Source: Dasypus novemcinctus (taxonomy: Eukaryota; Chordata; Mammalia; Cingulata; Dasypodidae). Taken from it: DNA of 64,000 nucleotides. The position numbers and the translations under genes are program-made. Position 1 is the stretch's first letter. The number at the start of each line of letters is the position of its first letter. Below are positions 12,456-23,447 of this stretch, piece after piece. Where the stretch lies: assembly GCF_030445035.2 (NCBI RefSeq), contig NC_080683.1, positions 87,381,675 through 87,445,674 on the forward strand. The letters are read 5' to 3'. The notes under the pieces were generated by a model. It saw nothing but the letters and a program-made list of their open reading frames with translations. It did not search any database and was not told the origin of the DNA.

Positions 12456-12887
12456 AAATTTTTTTTAAACATTAATTTAATTTAATTTATTTTTTTATTT
12501 CTCTCCTATTTCCCCCTACCCCCCGTTATCTGTTCTCTGTGTGCATTTGCTGTGTGTTCTTCTGTGTCCGCTTGTATTCTTGTCATCAGCACCAGGAATC
12601 TGTATCTCTTTTTGTTGCATCATCTTGCTGAGTCTGCTCTCCATGCGTGTGGTGCCATTCCTGGGCAAGCTGCTTTTTTTGGGGGGGGGCAGCTCTTCTT
12701 ACAGGTACATTCCTTGCATGTGGGGCTCCCGTACACAGGGGACTCCCCTGCATGGCAGGGCACTCCTTATGCATCAGCACTGAGCGTGGGCCAGCTCACC
12801 ACATGGGTCAGGAGGTCCTGGGTTTGAACTGGGGACCTCCCAGGTGGTAGGCAGATGCTCTATGAGTTGAGCCAAATCTGCTTCCCT
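12456..12887 (-). mobile_element. DAS-type SINE (second of the pair)
   Basis: This is the GGCTCAACTGATAGAGC-type head, at 12887, with a tail of TTTAA repeats near 12470. It is a different subtype from its left neighbour, so the two are separate insertions rather than a tandem duplication. Confidence 0.9.
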
Positions 12888-13029
12888 TGTGCATAGGTAT
12901 TTATAGCTGTCATATCTTCCTAATGAATTGTCCCTTTTATTAATATATAATGGCCTTCTGTATATCTTATTACTATTTTGCATTTAAAGTCTGTTTGTCT
13001 GATACCGGTATAACTACCCCTGCTCTTTT

Positions 13030-14075
13030 CTGGTTACTATTTATGAAGCAGGCTAGTAAAATAGGGAATCAATACTGGATCTGGAACCTGGCAAGAAGTC
13101 CACATGGACATCAACAACCCCAAGACAGCTGCTGGAATACTTTCCCCAAAATTCTGCCACTCAGAAGAAGACTTCCTCAGGAAGCCAGGAAAAGCCCTGG
13201 ATATTCCCCAAGGACTTTATCATTGGGCCCTCCTGGGAGACTGATTGGAAACATAAGCAATCAAAACAGTAAAACAGCTGGAACTCCTCCCCTACCATTA
13301 GCAAAGGGGTGGGATAATTAACAGTTCAAAAACTGGCACCAGGCCTGAGTTCTCTCTCTTGCCTCTGGCCCTGGACTCCAGCTACCTTCTCCCCCACTTG
13401 GATCACACGTAAGTAAAACCTGGGCATTTATAACCTATAATGGGAAATTGTAGCCTGTAAATGAGCCCTCTTTACCATGTTTCAGCCCCTTCCTCTCTAC
13501 CTGGGATCCCTGATCTGTTATTTTCTCCCATTTCTCTTCCCTCCCTACCTGAATAAATTATGGACCTAACTCAACCAATGTGCTCCTTTTTTTAAAAAAA
13601 GATTTATTTTTCATTTATTTCTCTCCCCTTCCCTGCCCCACCCCCAGTTATCTGCTCTCTGTGTCCATTTGCTGTGTGTTCTTCTGTGTCCACTTTTATT
13701 CTTGTCAGCGGCACCGGGAATCTGTGTCTCATTTTGTTGCGTCATCTTACTGCGTCAGCTATCTGTGTGTGGCGCCATTCCTGGGTAGGTTGCACTTTTT
13801 TCGCACTGGGTGGCTCTCCTTAAGTGCGCACTTCTTGCACACGGGGCTCCCCTATGCAGGGGACACCCTGGTATGGCACGGCACTCCTTGTGCACATCAG
13901 CACTGCACATGGGCCAGCTCATCACACGGGTCAGGAGGCCCTGGGTTTGAACTTTGGACCTCCCATGTGGTAGGCAGATGCCCTATCCGTTGGGCCAAAT
14001 CCCCTTCCCCCATGTGCTCTTGAAATTCATTTCTCTAGCATAGTCAAAGAACCTAAACGAAATCTGGTAACATAT
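13030..14075 (+). mobile_element. LTR-like element (with nested SINE)
   Basis: This sequence interrupts the L1, whose uninterrupted form is seen at about 41330-41370. It starts near TGAAGCAGG and ends near GGTAACA, with AATAAA (about 13552-13557) close to its 3' side. About 620 bp without the SINE. The target duplication is unclear (TATG is possible). The ERV class is not assigned. Confidence 0.45.
13587..14010 (-). mobile_element. DAS-type SINE inside an LTR-like element
   Basis: Complete copy with a target duplication ATGTGCTC(C) on both sides (about 13578-13586 and 14012-14019). It lies inside the LTR-like sequence at about 13030-14075. Confidence 0.9.
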
Positions 14076-15263
14076 GCATGGAGTATTTTTCCAACCTTCA
14101 TTTTCAGCCAGTTTGTATCCCTGCGACCAAGGTGAGTTTCTTGTAATCAGCATATGGATGGCTCAAGTTTTTTTAACCATTCTGTTAGCCTGTATCTTTT
14201 GATTGGGGAGTTTAATCCATTCACATTCAATGACATTACTGTAAATGCATTCTTTACTTCCACCATTTTAACTTTGCTTTTCTTATGTTGTATCATATAT
14301 TTGCCTGTCTTTTTACTTTTTTGGTTATCCCTTCTCTATTCTTTCTCTATACTCTCCCCCAAACATCTCTCTTCTTTTTTTTTTTCAGGTTCTTAGGCTT
14401 CCTTTAATATTTGTTGCAGAGGTGGATTCTTTTTTGCAAACTCTCTTAGTTTCTGTTTGTTTGTGAATATTTTATACTCACCTTCATATATGAAGGACAA
14501 TTTTGCTGGATAAAGAATTCTTGGCTTGCAGATTTTCTCTTTCAGTATCCTAATTGTATCATACCACTGTCTTCTCGCATCCATGGTTTCTGAAGTGAAA
14601 TCTGCGCTAAGTCTTACTGGGTGTCCTTTGTCTGTGATGGTTTGCTTCTGCCTTGCTGCTCTGAGACATTCTGAGTAGTGTGTGTCTTAGAATAGGTCTA
14701 TCTGGATTTATTCTGATTGGGGTACAGTGTGCTTCTTGGACAAGTAAGTTCATTTCTTTTGTGAGAGCTGGGAATTTTTCAGCTATTATTTCCTCAAACA
14801 CTCTGCCCATTTTTCCTTCTCTTCTCCTTCTGGAACTCCCATGGCATGAATGTTATTGTATTTTGTGTTGTCATTCAACTCTGAGGCCCTGTTCAATTTT
14901 TTCAATTCTTTTCTCTCTATGTTCTAGTCTCTCTTCAACTTCAGCTGTTCTCTGTTTTGTATCATTCTTTCTTCTATCATTTCAAGTCTGCTGCTATATG
15001 CCTCTAGTGTGTTTTTTATCTCACATAGTACACCTTTCATTCCCATGAGTTCTGTTACTTTTTTGTTCAGGATTTCAAGTTCTTCTTTGCTTGCTCAATG
15101 TCTTCTTGATGTCATTTATCTCTTTAGCCATATTGTCTCTAAACTCATTAATTTGATTTTGGAAATTTGTGTACATCTCATTGGTTCTCTCAAATCCTGT
15201 TTTCTCTCCTGGGGCTTTGATATATTCCTTTTCTTGAGCCATGTCTTCCATTTTCTTAGTATG

Positions 15264-16250
15264 TGTAGCATTTTGATATTATTGATTAATTCTAGAAAGA
15301 AATATTGGATTATGTTTGTAAACTGATCTTTTCCTCTGGGCATATTGGATTATATTGGATTTAGAGGTTTACTTGATTAAGTAATTGGGTAAACCTCTTG
15401 CACCAGTAGGGCATTGAGTCCCCAACCCTTAGTGGGTGGGGACTTACAGATAAAAGACCTGGCAAAGGACAGAGTTGAGGGGTTCTTAATGTTGGAACTT
15501 TGGTATTGGAATTTGATGCTGAAGTCTTAAGCTGGAGACGCGGGAAGAAAGCACACAGAGGAAAGAGAAGTAAGCCCCAGGAAGAGAGGAACCCTGAGCC
15601 CAGAAAGAAGCAAGACCTGGGAAGAGAGCAACCCAGGAAACCTGAACCTTGGCAGATGTTGGCAGCCATCTTTCTCCAACACATGGAAATAGACTTTGGT
15701 AAGGGAAGTAACTTATGCCTTATGGCCTGATATCTGTCAGCTCCTACCCCAAATAAATACCCTGTATAAAAACCACTTGAGGGAAGTGATTTGGCTCAAC
15801 TGATAGAGCATCCACCTACCATATATGAGGTCCAGGGTTCAAACCCAGGGCCTCCTGGCCCATGTGTTACGTAAGCTGGCCCACGCGCAGTGCTGATGTG
15901 CTCAAGGAGAGCCATGCCACGCAGGGGTGTCCCGCATGTAGAAGCCCCACATGCAAGGAGTGTGCCCTGCAAGGAGAGCCGCCCCATGTGAAAAAAATGC
16001 AGCTTGCCTAGTAGTGGCACCGCACACAAGGAGGGCTGACGCAGCAAGATGACACAACAAAAAGAGACACAGATTCCCAGTGCTGCTGACAAGAATGCAA
16101 GTGGACACAGAAGAACACACAGTGAATGGATACAGAGAACAGACAATGGGGCGGGGGGGGGGGGGGGGAGAAATAAGTAAAAAATAAATGTTTAAAAAAC
16201 TAATTGATTTCCAGTATTTTGCATCAGCACCCCTTTGACTGACTAATACA
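15264..16250 (-). mobile_element. Solo LTR, family A, copy 3 (with nested SINE)
   Basis: Minus orientation with a perfect 5-bp duplication GTATG (15259-15263, 16251-16255). The L1 at 44008 reads CTTAGTATGGCTTATAA without it. About 570 bp after removing the SINE at 15781-16200. Confidence 0.83.
15781..16200 (+). mobile_element. DAS-type SINE inside a solo LTR
   Basis: The head GGGAAGTGATTTGGCTCAAC is at 15781, the B box GGTTCAAACC is near 15835, and a long G tract (16152-16168) is followed by the A-rich tail. It inserted in the LTR copy at 15264-16250. Confidence 0.92.
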
Positions 16251-17170
16251 GTATGGCTCGTAATTTTTTGCTGATGTCTAGGCATCTGATCGGGATGTAG
16301 TTTACATAAATGCTCTATTTCTTTCTCTTTTGTAGGAATTTACTGGTGGGAGGCCGTGCATTACCACTGCTTTTTGATTCTTGGCTCCACCTGGATTATT
16401 AGGATTGTCCCTGCTAGTTGCTTAAAACAGGGCTCCGCACTGTAATTGGTTGCAGACAGGCTTCCTAGGGCCTTGGGGAGGGAAGATATAAAGGCCGGAA
16501 AAAGCCTCTCTTTTTAATTTTCTCACATGTGTTTCCTTGATCTGCCAGCAAGCCGTGCTCTTTGGCAGTTCTCAGTTCAGTGCCTGGTTGGAGTATATTT
16601 TTTGCAACACAGACTGGATCCCCGTGACAGAGCTTCCGGCCTGGAGGCTAAGAGCCTTGTAATTCAAACTTTCTCTCCACTCCCCTCCGAGTCTTCAACA
16701 ATCTGTCCCTGTTAGTAGAGAAGGAGATTGGGAAGGCTGGATCTCTTTAGCCCCTTGCCTGCTCCCAAGGCAAACAATGGCTCAACCCCACCTGGCCTGG
16801 AAGAACTCCTGGGACACAGCAGACCAAGTCCGTGAGTCAAAACCTGTGTCAGCCTTAGGCTGTGTCCCTCTTTCTCCCCTTTCCTGGAGTGGTGGATCCC
16901 TGCAGCCCCTTTTGTCTGTATCCGCAGGCCTAGAGGCCTGAGAATCCTAAAGTGTTGTTAGTGTGTAGGGGGTGTCAGTAGCAGGATTCCTCTCCTTTGT
17001 CCCTTTCTCCTCTGGGCTGTGTCCAGCCTTTGCCTGGTGTCCTAAACCCCAGAAGATCTTTTTTTTCTGGCTGTTTCAGCCTATCCCCTAGCTATTTTTC
17101 TGGAGAAGAGAGTCCCATGTCTTTCTGGCCTGCCATCCTCCCAGAAGCTTCTGCATTATCTGTTTCTTCT

Positions 17171-17397
17171 TTTTATAGCAGGGCTGTCCAATAGAACTTG
17201 ATGAAACAATGATGAAAATGTTTTATACCTGCACTGTGCAATATGAAGCCACTAGACAACATGAGGCTATTAAGCACTTGAAATGTGGCTTGTGAGACTG
17301 AGGAACTGAATTTTTTATTTTAATTAATTTAAATTTAAATCACCACCTGTGGCTAGTGGCTATCATATGAGTCAGAGCAGATTCAGGAGAGTCTGTA
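17171..17397 (+). mobile_element. Non-autonomous hAT-type DNA transposon
   Basis: Matches the common mammalian GGGCTGTCCAATAGAACTT repeat, with the internal CACTTGAAATGTGGCTTG block and a TTTAAATTTAAAT core before GTGGCTAGTGGCTA. A second copy lies at 56288-56497. Confidence 0.7.
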
Positions 17398-17499
17398 GTT
17401 TATATTCCTCCACTCCACCATTACTACTGATATAGCCTGTGCATTAAATCAAAATTATTTCCAAGAGTACCTAGTCTCCAAGATGGCCAAATAAGTAAC

Positions 17500-17885
17500 A
17501 TAGGCCCTACAGTCTTTGAATGTTCAGAAGGGATGTGAGACTGAGTGTGTATTCAGGGCTACCTCCAGACGATGTGGAAGATATGCTAATCCAAACTGGC
17601 TTGGATGTGGAGAATATGTAACTCACCTGGAGGAAATAACCTATCTGATACTAAGATCTGAAGAACCTAACCACAGGTCTGTTTACCATCACTGTTAGTC
17701 TTCCTAATCCTATATCCTCTGTATAAAAGGGTCTGGAAAAGGCTGTTCGGGGCTCGGTTTTTATTAGGACAAGAGTCCGCCGAGCCCGGCCGGTCGAAAT
17801 AAACCAACTTCCTTCTCGGTATTCTCGTGTCCTGGCCTTCGATACCGCGCATACCCGAATTTCTCCACTACACTACTACTCCCAC
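17500..17885 (+). mobile_element. ERV1-like LTR with intact promoter and poly(A) signals
   Basis: A TATA box (TATAAAA, 17722-17728), a GCTCGG-rich R-like region, AATAAA (17798-17803) and a CpG-rich U5-like end (about 17810-17872) come in the order and spacing of a gammaretroviral-type LTR. The right edge is probably near CCACTACA (17872). The left edge is uncertain, and no internal viral genes are present. Confidence 0.6.
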
Positions 17886-18865
17886 AGATTTCCCCGGTGT
17901 CTGCTGACAGGGAATAACAAAGGATTGCAATTACTTTGGTGTGTAGGCTATTTCCTTCTGGGTCATAATGTGCACCACTGGAATATGCTGAGATTTAACC
18001 CTAGTTATGGGTTTAGTGGCAAAGGGAGGTTGTTGTGGGTCTTGAGAACAATGGGCATCCCCTTTTGAGGCATCTGCCCCAGGGTTTTCTTCCTTCCTTC
18101 TTTCCTTCCTTTTCATTGTGATAACATACCTAAAACCTAAAATTTCCCATTTTAATCCCAATACAATTCAGTGACATTATTTACATTTACAATCTTGTGC
18201 TACCAACACTACCATCCATGACCAAAACTTTTCCTTCACTCCAAACAGAAACTGTTCAGCCCAATAAATATTGACTCCCCATTCCTCCCTTCCCCCAACC
18301 CTAGTAGTCTGTAATCTACTTTCTGACTCTATGAATTTGCATATTCTAGTTATTTCATGTAAGTGTGGTCATATGGTATCTGTCCTCTTGTTTTTATTTC
18401 CTTTAAATTATGTCTTAAAGGTTCATTCTTGTTGTAACATGTATCAGAAACTTCATTCCTTTTTACAGCTGAATATTATTCTATTGTATGTATATACCAC
18501 ATTTTGTTTATCCATTCATCTGTTGATGGACACTTGGGTTGCTTCCATCTTTTGGCCATTGTGAATAATCCAGCAATGAAGAGTGGTCTGCAGATATCTG
18601 GTCGAGTCCTTACCTTCACTTCTTTTGGGTATAAACCTAGAGTTTTATACCCATACTTCTAGAAGTAGGATTGCTAGGTCATTTAGTAATTCTATACTTA
18701 ACTTTCTGAGGAACCCCCAAACTGTTTTCCACAGCAGCTGCACAATTTTACATATTTCCCAACAATGTACAAGGTTTCCTATTTCTTCCTCATCCTTGTC
18801 AATAATTGTTATTTTCCATTTTTAAAATAATAGTCATTCTAGTGGGTGTGAAGTGGTATGTTATT

Positions 18866-18977
18866 GGGTTTTTTTGTTTTGTTTTATATTTTTTAGATAC
18901 ATGGGGCTGGGGATTGAACCCAGGTCCTTGTATGTGGGAAGCTGGGGTTCAACCACTGAGCCACATTGGCTCTCCTG
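18866..18977 (-). mobile_element. Short monomeric tRNA-derived SINE
   Basis: A head-only copy with B box (GGGATTGAACCCAGG on the + strand, near 18910) and TGAGCCACATTGGCTCTCC at its right end. It lies in old L1 sequence beside another head-only copy. Confidence 0.75.
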
Positions 18978-18984
18978 AGTTGGT

Positions 18985-19112
18985 TTTTGCTTGTTTGTTT
19001 GTTTTGCTTGTTGTTTTAGGTTTTTTTTCTAGGAGACACTGGGAACCAAACCCAGGACCTCCCACATGGGAAGCAGGCACTCAACTGTTTGAGCTATATC
19101 CACTCTGTTGTT
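18985..19112 (-). mobile_element. Short monomeric tRNA-derived SINE
   Basis: A second head-only copy follows at once: CTGGGAACCAAACCCAGGAC on the + strand, then CACATGGGAAGCAGGCACTC. Its tail is a TTTG-rich stretch. It is probably an independent insertion. Confidence 0.75.
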
Positions 19113-19625
19113 GTGGTTTTGATTTGCATTTCCCTAAAGGGTGATGGAGTTGAGCATCTTTTCATGTGCTTTTTGGCCATTTCTATATCTTCTTTGGAGA
19201 ACTGTCTATTCAAGTCTTTGGTCCATATTTTAATTGGGTTGCTTATCTTTTTGTTGTTGAATTGTAGCTGTTCTTTATATAGTCTGGACATTAAACCCTT
19301 ATTATATATATAGTTTCCAAATATTTTCTCCCATTCTGTAGGTTGTCATTTCACTTTCTAGATAATGTCCTTTGATACAAGTTTTTTTTTAATTTTTTTA
19401 TTTTGATGAAGTCCAATATGTTTTTCTTTTGTTGTTCGTGCTTTTGGTATAAAGTCTAAGAATCGACTGCCTAATACAAGGTCCTGAAGATGTTTCCTTA
19501 TGTTTTCTACTAGCAGTTTTATAGTTTTAGCTCTATTTTTAGGTCATTGATCCATTTTGAGTTAATTTTTGTATAAAGTGTAAGTTATTGGTCCTCTTTC
19601 ATCCTTTCGCATGTATCACAGGGTT

Positions 19626-19856
19626 TTCAAACAGAGGAAGTTACCAGTGAGTAAGCTATTTCCATCGGTAAGAGTCTTTACTGCCTAGGAACTATCATTC
19701 TTCCCCGACTGCAAATATATGAACTTTTATCGTGAAGCAACTTACAAAAGAATACTTTTTCTAGAATCTTCAGAGGCTACAAATGAAATGACACTCTCTT
19801 CTGTTGCCCCTGGCTGATTGGCAGAATACTATTTACCACACTTTGAAATGGACTTT
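19626..19856. other. Unclassified AT-rich DNA
   Basis: Nothing is recognised between the old L1 and the hAT fossil. Confidence 0.4.
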
Positions 19857-20032
19857 ACAGGAGTGGTTCTCAACTAAAAGGCTATTGCCTTCAGGGGTCA
19901 TTTGGAAATTTGTGAAGGTGTCAGATTTTTAATAAATGTTGAATTTCCCAAGAAGAAAAACTATCATGTAAGTCAAGGGCAGATTGCATTTTGTTTTATT
20001 TAGAACTTTCCCAAGTGTGGTTCTCTATTTTG

Positions 20033-20513
20033 TTTTTTGTTGTTGTTGTTTAAGATTTATTGTATTTATTTCTATCCCCGCCCCCCTCCCCGTTCCCACC
20101 ATTGTCTGCTCTGTGTCCATTTGCTGTGTGTTCTTCTGTGTCTGCTTGTATTCTCATTAGGAGGCTCCAGGAACCAATCCCGGGACCTTCCAGAGTGGGA
20201 GAGAGGCGATTACTCTTGCGCCACCTCGGCTCCCTGTTCTGCTATGTCTTCTTATTTTCTCTCCTCCTATGTCTCTTGTTGTGTCACCTTGCTGTGCCAG
20301 CTCTCTATGTTGGCCGGCGTTCCTGTGTGGGGCAGCTTTCCTGCACTGGGTGGCATTCCCATCCAGGGCGGCACTCCTGCTCAGGGTGGCACTCTGCATG
20401 GGCCAGCTTACCACGTGGGCCAGCTTGCCCTCACCAAGAGGCCCTGGCATCAAACCCTGGACCTCCTATATGGTAGAAGGGAGCCCAGTTGGTTGAGCCA
20501 CCTCTGTTTCCCA
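20033..20513 (-). mobile_element. Two-headed (composite) DAS-type SINE
   Basis: A perfect 14-bp duplication GGTTCTCTATTTTG flanks it (20019-20032, 20514-20527). It holds two tRNA-like modules: an outer head at 20513 and a second one at about 20158-20255 (CCAGGAACCAATCCCGGGAC). The single duplication around both means that they moved as one unit. It sits in the hAT fossil. Confidence 0.88.
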
Positions 20514-21659
20514 GGTTCTCTATTTTGGAAAATCACCAAATGCAATGCCACTCGTGATATAAAGTGGCCAATACTCATGCAATACAACTCGATCTGTGTT
20601 TACAATGATTTGTCACATTCACTGTGATGTGCTATATCTACGTGAATATACTGATTGAGTCCTTATTTCATCAATTCTAAAGTAAAAGTATCAATATTCA
20701 GCTGAGTATTTCAAATTGGATCTTATATCTGTGCCCAAAAATGAACAATTACCAATATACCTACTTTGTCAACATGATTTTCTCCTAATGAAACAGGGCA
20801 ACCATCAAGATTTAGTGAACCTTTTATAAAGAAACATGGTGATAAGTTGGCAGAGCTATATCATTCTCCTGAGATTTGCAATAAATTTTGCAACAGTCTT
20901 ACTATCTCTGGAATGTTTTGAAAAATTTTCCTAATCAAAAAGACAGTTTTATTGTTTCTTACAGAATAGCACAAATAACTATAGGATATGGTAAGTCATC
21001 AATGTCAGAGAAAAATTAATTTTGCCACTTGGTTAAGGATTTATTAATATGATGGAAAGAAATGAAATTGAAATAATTTCTTGTTTCACTGAGAAGAATT
21101 GAGTGTTTCAAAAATTGATATGGTAATAAAAAAGTGATGTTGACAATTGACTGGAAAATGACTTGCACTCAAGAGATTTTCAGTACAACTCTATGAAAGC
21201 ATTCTGCATGATAATTAGTCTTTATTACACACATGTGTGATATTCCCAAAGAATAAGAAAATTGTAAAGGAAAATTTACCTCCAAAATTACAAACGATGG
21301 ATTCAATAAGTAAAACTCTAAAAAATTATTTTATGAAAAATTTTACTTTGTTCAATGTCACTGTTTTGCAACATAAGAAACAATGGCTATGCTTGGTGGC
21401 AATATAGGTTTATAGGTTTAGGGCTACCTTAAAGTAGCATCAGATATTTTTGCTACTCATTGCATTATTCATCACCTACACACCATCTTCAAGAGTCTTA
21501 ATGGAAGCATTGAATGTGATCAATGCTAATAAACAAGGTATAAAATTAAGAATGGTCATTGAAAAATAATTATTTCGTAAATTGCAATGACAACGAAAAA
21601 GATTTTGAATGTCTTATCCTACACAAGTAAGTAAATGGCTACCCAGTGCATATTGTTTT

Positions 21660-21823
21660 TGGGGGGTTTTTTTGTTTGTGTTCTTTCTGTCCGGTTGCCT
21701 GAGCATCACCACGCAGGTCTGGGACCTTTTTTTTTCCTTTGTTTACCAGGAGGTCCCAGGGATCAAACTCAGGTCTTCCATATGGTAAACAGGAGTTCAG
21801 TTGCTTCAGCCACAGCTGTTTCC
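21660..21823 (-). mobile_element. Short tRNA-derived SINE
   Basis: A perfect 17-bp target duplication CCAGTGCATATTGTTTT (21643-21659, 21824-21840) bounds this 164-bp copy. The B box region is near 21755-21780. It inserted in the hAT fossil. Confidence 0.9.
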
Positions 21824-21840
21824 CCAGTGCATATTGTTTT

Positions 21841-22230
21841 AAAAAGATTTTTGAAGCCATATGTACTCCAGAAAAACACGTTCTTAAACATAATCCATTC
21901 CTGTGGGTGTGAGCCCACTGGAAATAGGAGGGACCTTTTTGATGAGGTTGCTTCAAGTAGGGTGTGACCCACCTCAAATGGGGTGGACCTTAACCCTATT
22001 ACTGGAATCCTGGATAAGCAGAATGAAATTCAGACAGAAGAGAAAGTCACAGGAAGCAAGAAGAGGAAGGACAACGGAACCCAGAGGAGAAGAGGGAGGC
22101 TAGGAGAGGCGCCATGTGCCTTGCCATGTGACAGAGGAGCCCGGACCAAGCATCACCGGCAGCCAGCCCTGGAACACCGATCTTTGGGAAAAAAGGATCA
22201 CCTTGATGAGTTAGGTAAGAACAGCCTTAA
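21841..22230 (+). mobile_element. MLT1/MaLR-like LTR inside the hAT fossil
   Basis: The segment has the known MaLR LTR progression: a hydrophobic start, CCTGTGGGTGTGAGCCCA, GGAAATAGGAGGGACC, GGTGTGACCCACC, a GACCTTAACCC motif, then a purine-rich AGACAGAAGAGAAAGTCACA region and a GCCATGTG stretch. Its 5' boundary is blurred by the adjoining SINE target duplication. It separates the catalytic part of the hAT transposase from its C-terminal part. Confidence 0.5.
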
Positions 22231-22639
22231 AGATGCCACTTTTAAAATATATTGTTCTCATTTGGGTGCTATTTAAAAAGATGTGATTGTTGAAGATTTA
22301 CAGGAAGTTACCTTAAGGGATTGCATGTCTAATCCATTTGAAACTGAGGTGGTACCCGTCAGCCAAGGAAGAAGCCCTTGAGGTTCAAAGAATGACCTTG
22401 AGGTTAAAGCACAATTTAATATCCTTCCAATTATGAAAGATTTTTGGATGCATTAAGACTTTCATGCCCACTTATGAGAGAAAAACTAGTTTACTTTTTT
22501 TACAGCATTTCCAGCTATGGATTTAATAGAAAGTTTCCAATATGTAAAAGAGGAGTTGTAAACTTAAATATTTTTAAGTTAGTGGAGACTTACTAATGTA
22601 GCAATCACACTTAATAAAGATTTGAAAATTTTTGTCTAT

Positions 22640-23000
22640 ATATACTTTTTTTAATTGAAGTATATCATTCATACATGAACACACATAAACAATAAGTGTA
22701 TAGTAAAGATTGTCAATTTACAAAATAAACATACATATCATCACACAGGGGTCTCATACATCACCCCTCCACCAACTCTGTGCATTGATGTGAAACATTT
22801 GTTGCAAACTATGCAAAAACATTGTCAAAATATTACTACCAACTATATTCCTTATCTTAAATTTGGTGTATTTTTCCCCCAACCCATACTGTTTTTTTAA
22901 ATGTATTTTTGTTACAGGTATTGTGAACTTGCAAAACAATCATACAGCTGTGTAGATATTTATAGTACAATGGTAAGAGACCTAATTGGGAAAAATACAC
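22640..23000 (-). mobile_element. L1 3'-UTR fragments, minus strand
   Basis: Two adjoining 3'-UTR-like pieces (about 22640-22890 and 22895-23000; the latter with TTGTGAACTTGCAAAACAAT). Short and non-coding. Confidence 0.6.
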
Positions 23001-23039
23001 ATTGAAATTATTTATTTTGGGCTTGCCTATTGTTTCATT

Positions 23040-23447
23040 TCTTTTTTTTTTTAAGATTTATTTTATTTATCCCACACACACACATCATCTGCTCTCTTGT
23101 GTCCATTCGCTGTGTGTTCTTCTGTGTCAGCTTTGCATTCTCAGCGGCACTGGGAATCTGTGTCTCTTTTTGTTGCATCATCTTGCTGTGTCAGCTCTCC
23201 GTGTGTTTGGCGCCACTCCTGGGCAGACTACACTTTTTTCACATGGGGTGGCTCAATGCAGGGCACACTCCTTGTGCATGGGGCTCCGCTATGTGGGGGA
23301 CACCCCTGCATGGCATGGCACTCCTTGCGTATGGCAACACTGCACGTGAGCCAGCTCACCACACAGGCTGGGAGGCCCTGGGTTTGAATCCTGGACCTCC
23401 TATATGGTAGGCAGGTGCTCTATCAGTTGAGCCACATCCACTTCCCT
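23040..23447 (-). mobile_element. DAS-type SINE
   Basis: Complete copy with the head at 23447 and tail at 23040. A short imperfect target duplication around CTATTGTTT is seen on both sides. Confidence 0.9.

Larger units (their letters stand above)
8585..17168 (-). mobile_element. L1 element, minus strand, 3'-truncated, with nested insertions
   Basis: The 5' end (about 17168) and 5' UTR (about 16251-17168) match those of the L1 ending at 45372. Then follow ORF1 (about 14395-15258; RRQWYDTIRILK at about 14550-14580), ORF2 endonuclease (about 11070-12040, 12888-13030, 14075-14150) and reverse transcriptase (about 8585-10525). It stops inside ORF2 at about 8585, next to another L1 fragment. Insertions are LTRs at 8841-9350, 10526-11067 and 15264-16250, SINEs at 12040-12887, and an LTR-like element with a SINE at about 13030-14075. 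The ORFs are broken throughout. Confidence 0.85.
18100..19625 (-). mobile_element. Old L1 3' UTR and ORF2 C-terminus, minus strand
   Basis: The L1 3'-UTR block (about 18170-18330) is followed by ORF2 C-terminal sequence (about 18470-19620; minus strand [20 protein letters not shown] at about 19105-19165). Two short SINEs are inserted at 18866-19112. Decayed. Confidence 0.75.
19857..22630 (+). mobile_element. Degraded autonomous hAT DNA transposon with BED-type transposase
   Basis: The element starts with a MER20-like terminus (GTGGTTCTCAACT, 19863-19875). Pieces of a hAT transposase can be read on the + strand: a BED-finger-like part (LCQHDFLLMK, then frame-shifted KKHGDKLAEL, about 20758-20858); a catalytic-domain part with MAMLGGN at 21383 and FATHCIIH at about 21449-21472, in one frame interrupted by two stops; and a C-terminal dimerisation part with SNPFE (about 22328) and KAQFNILPIMKDFW (about 22407-22449). 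The 3' terminus was not found. It is broken by SINEs (20033-20513, 21660-21823) and an LTR (about 21841-22230). It cannot encode a working protein. The family match is by motif pattern, from memory. Confidence 0.65.
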
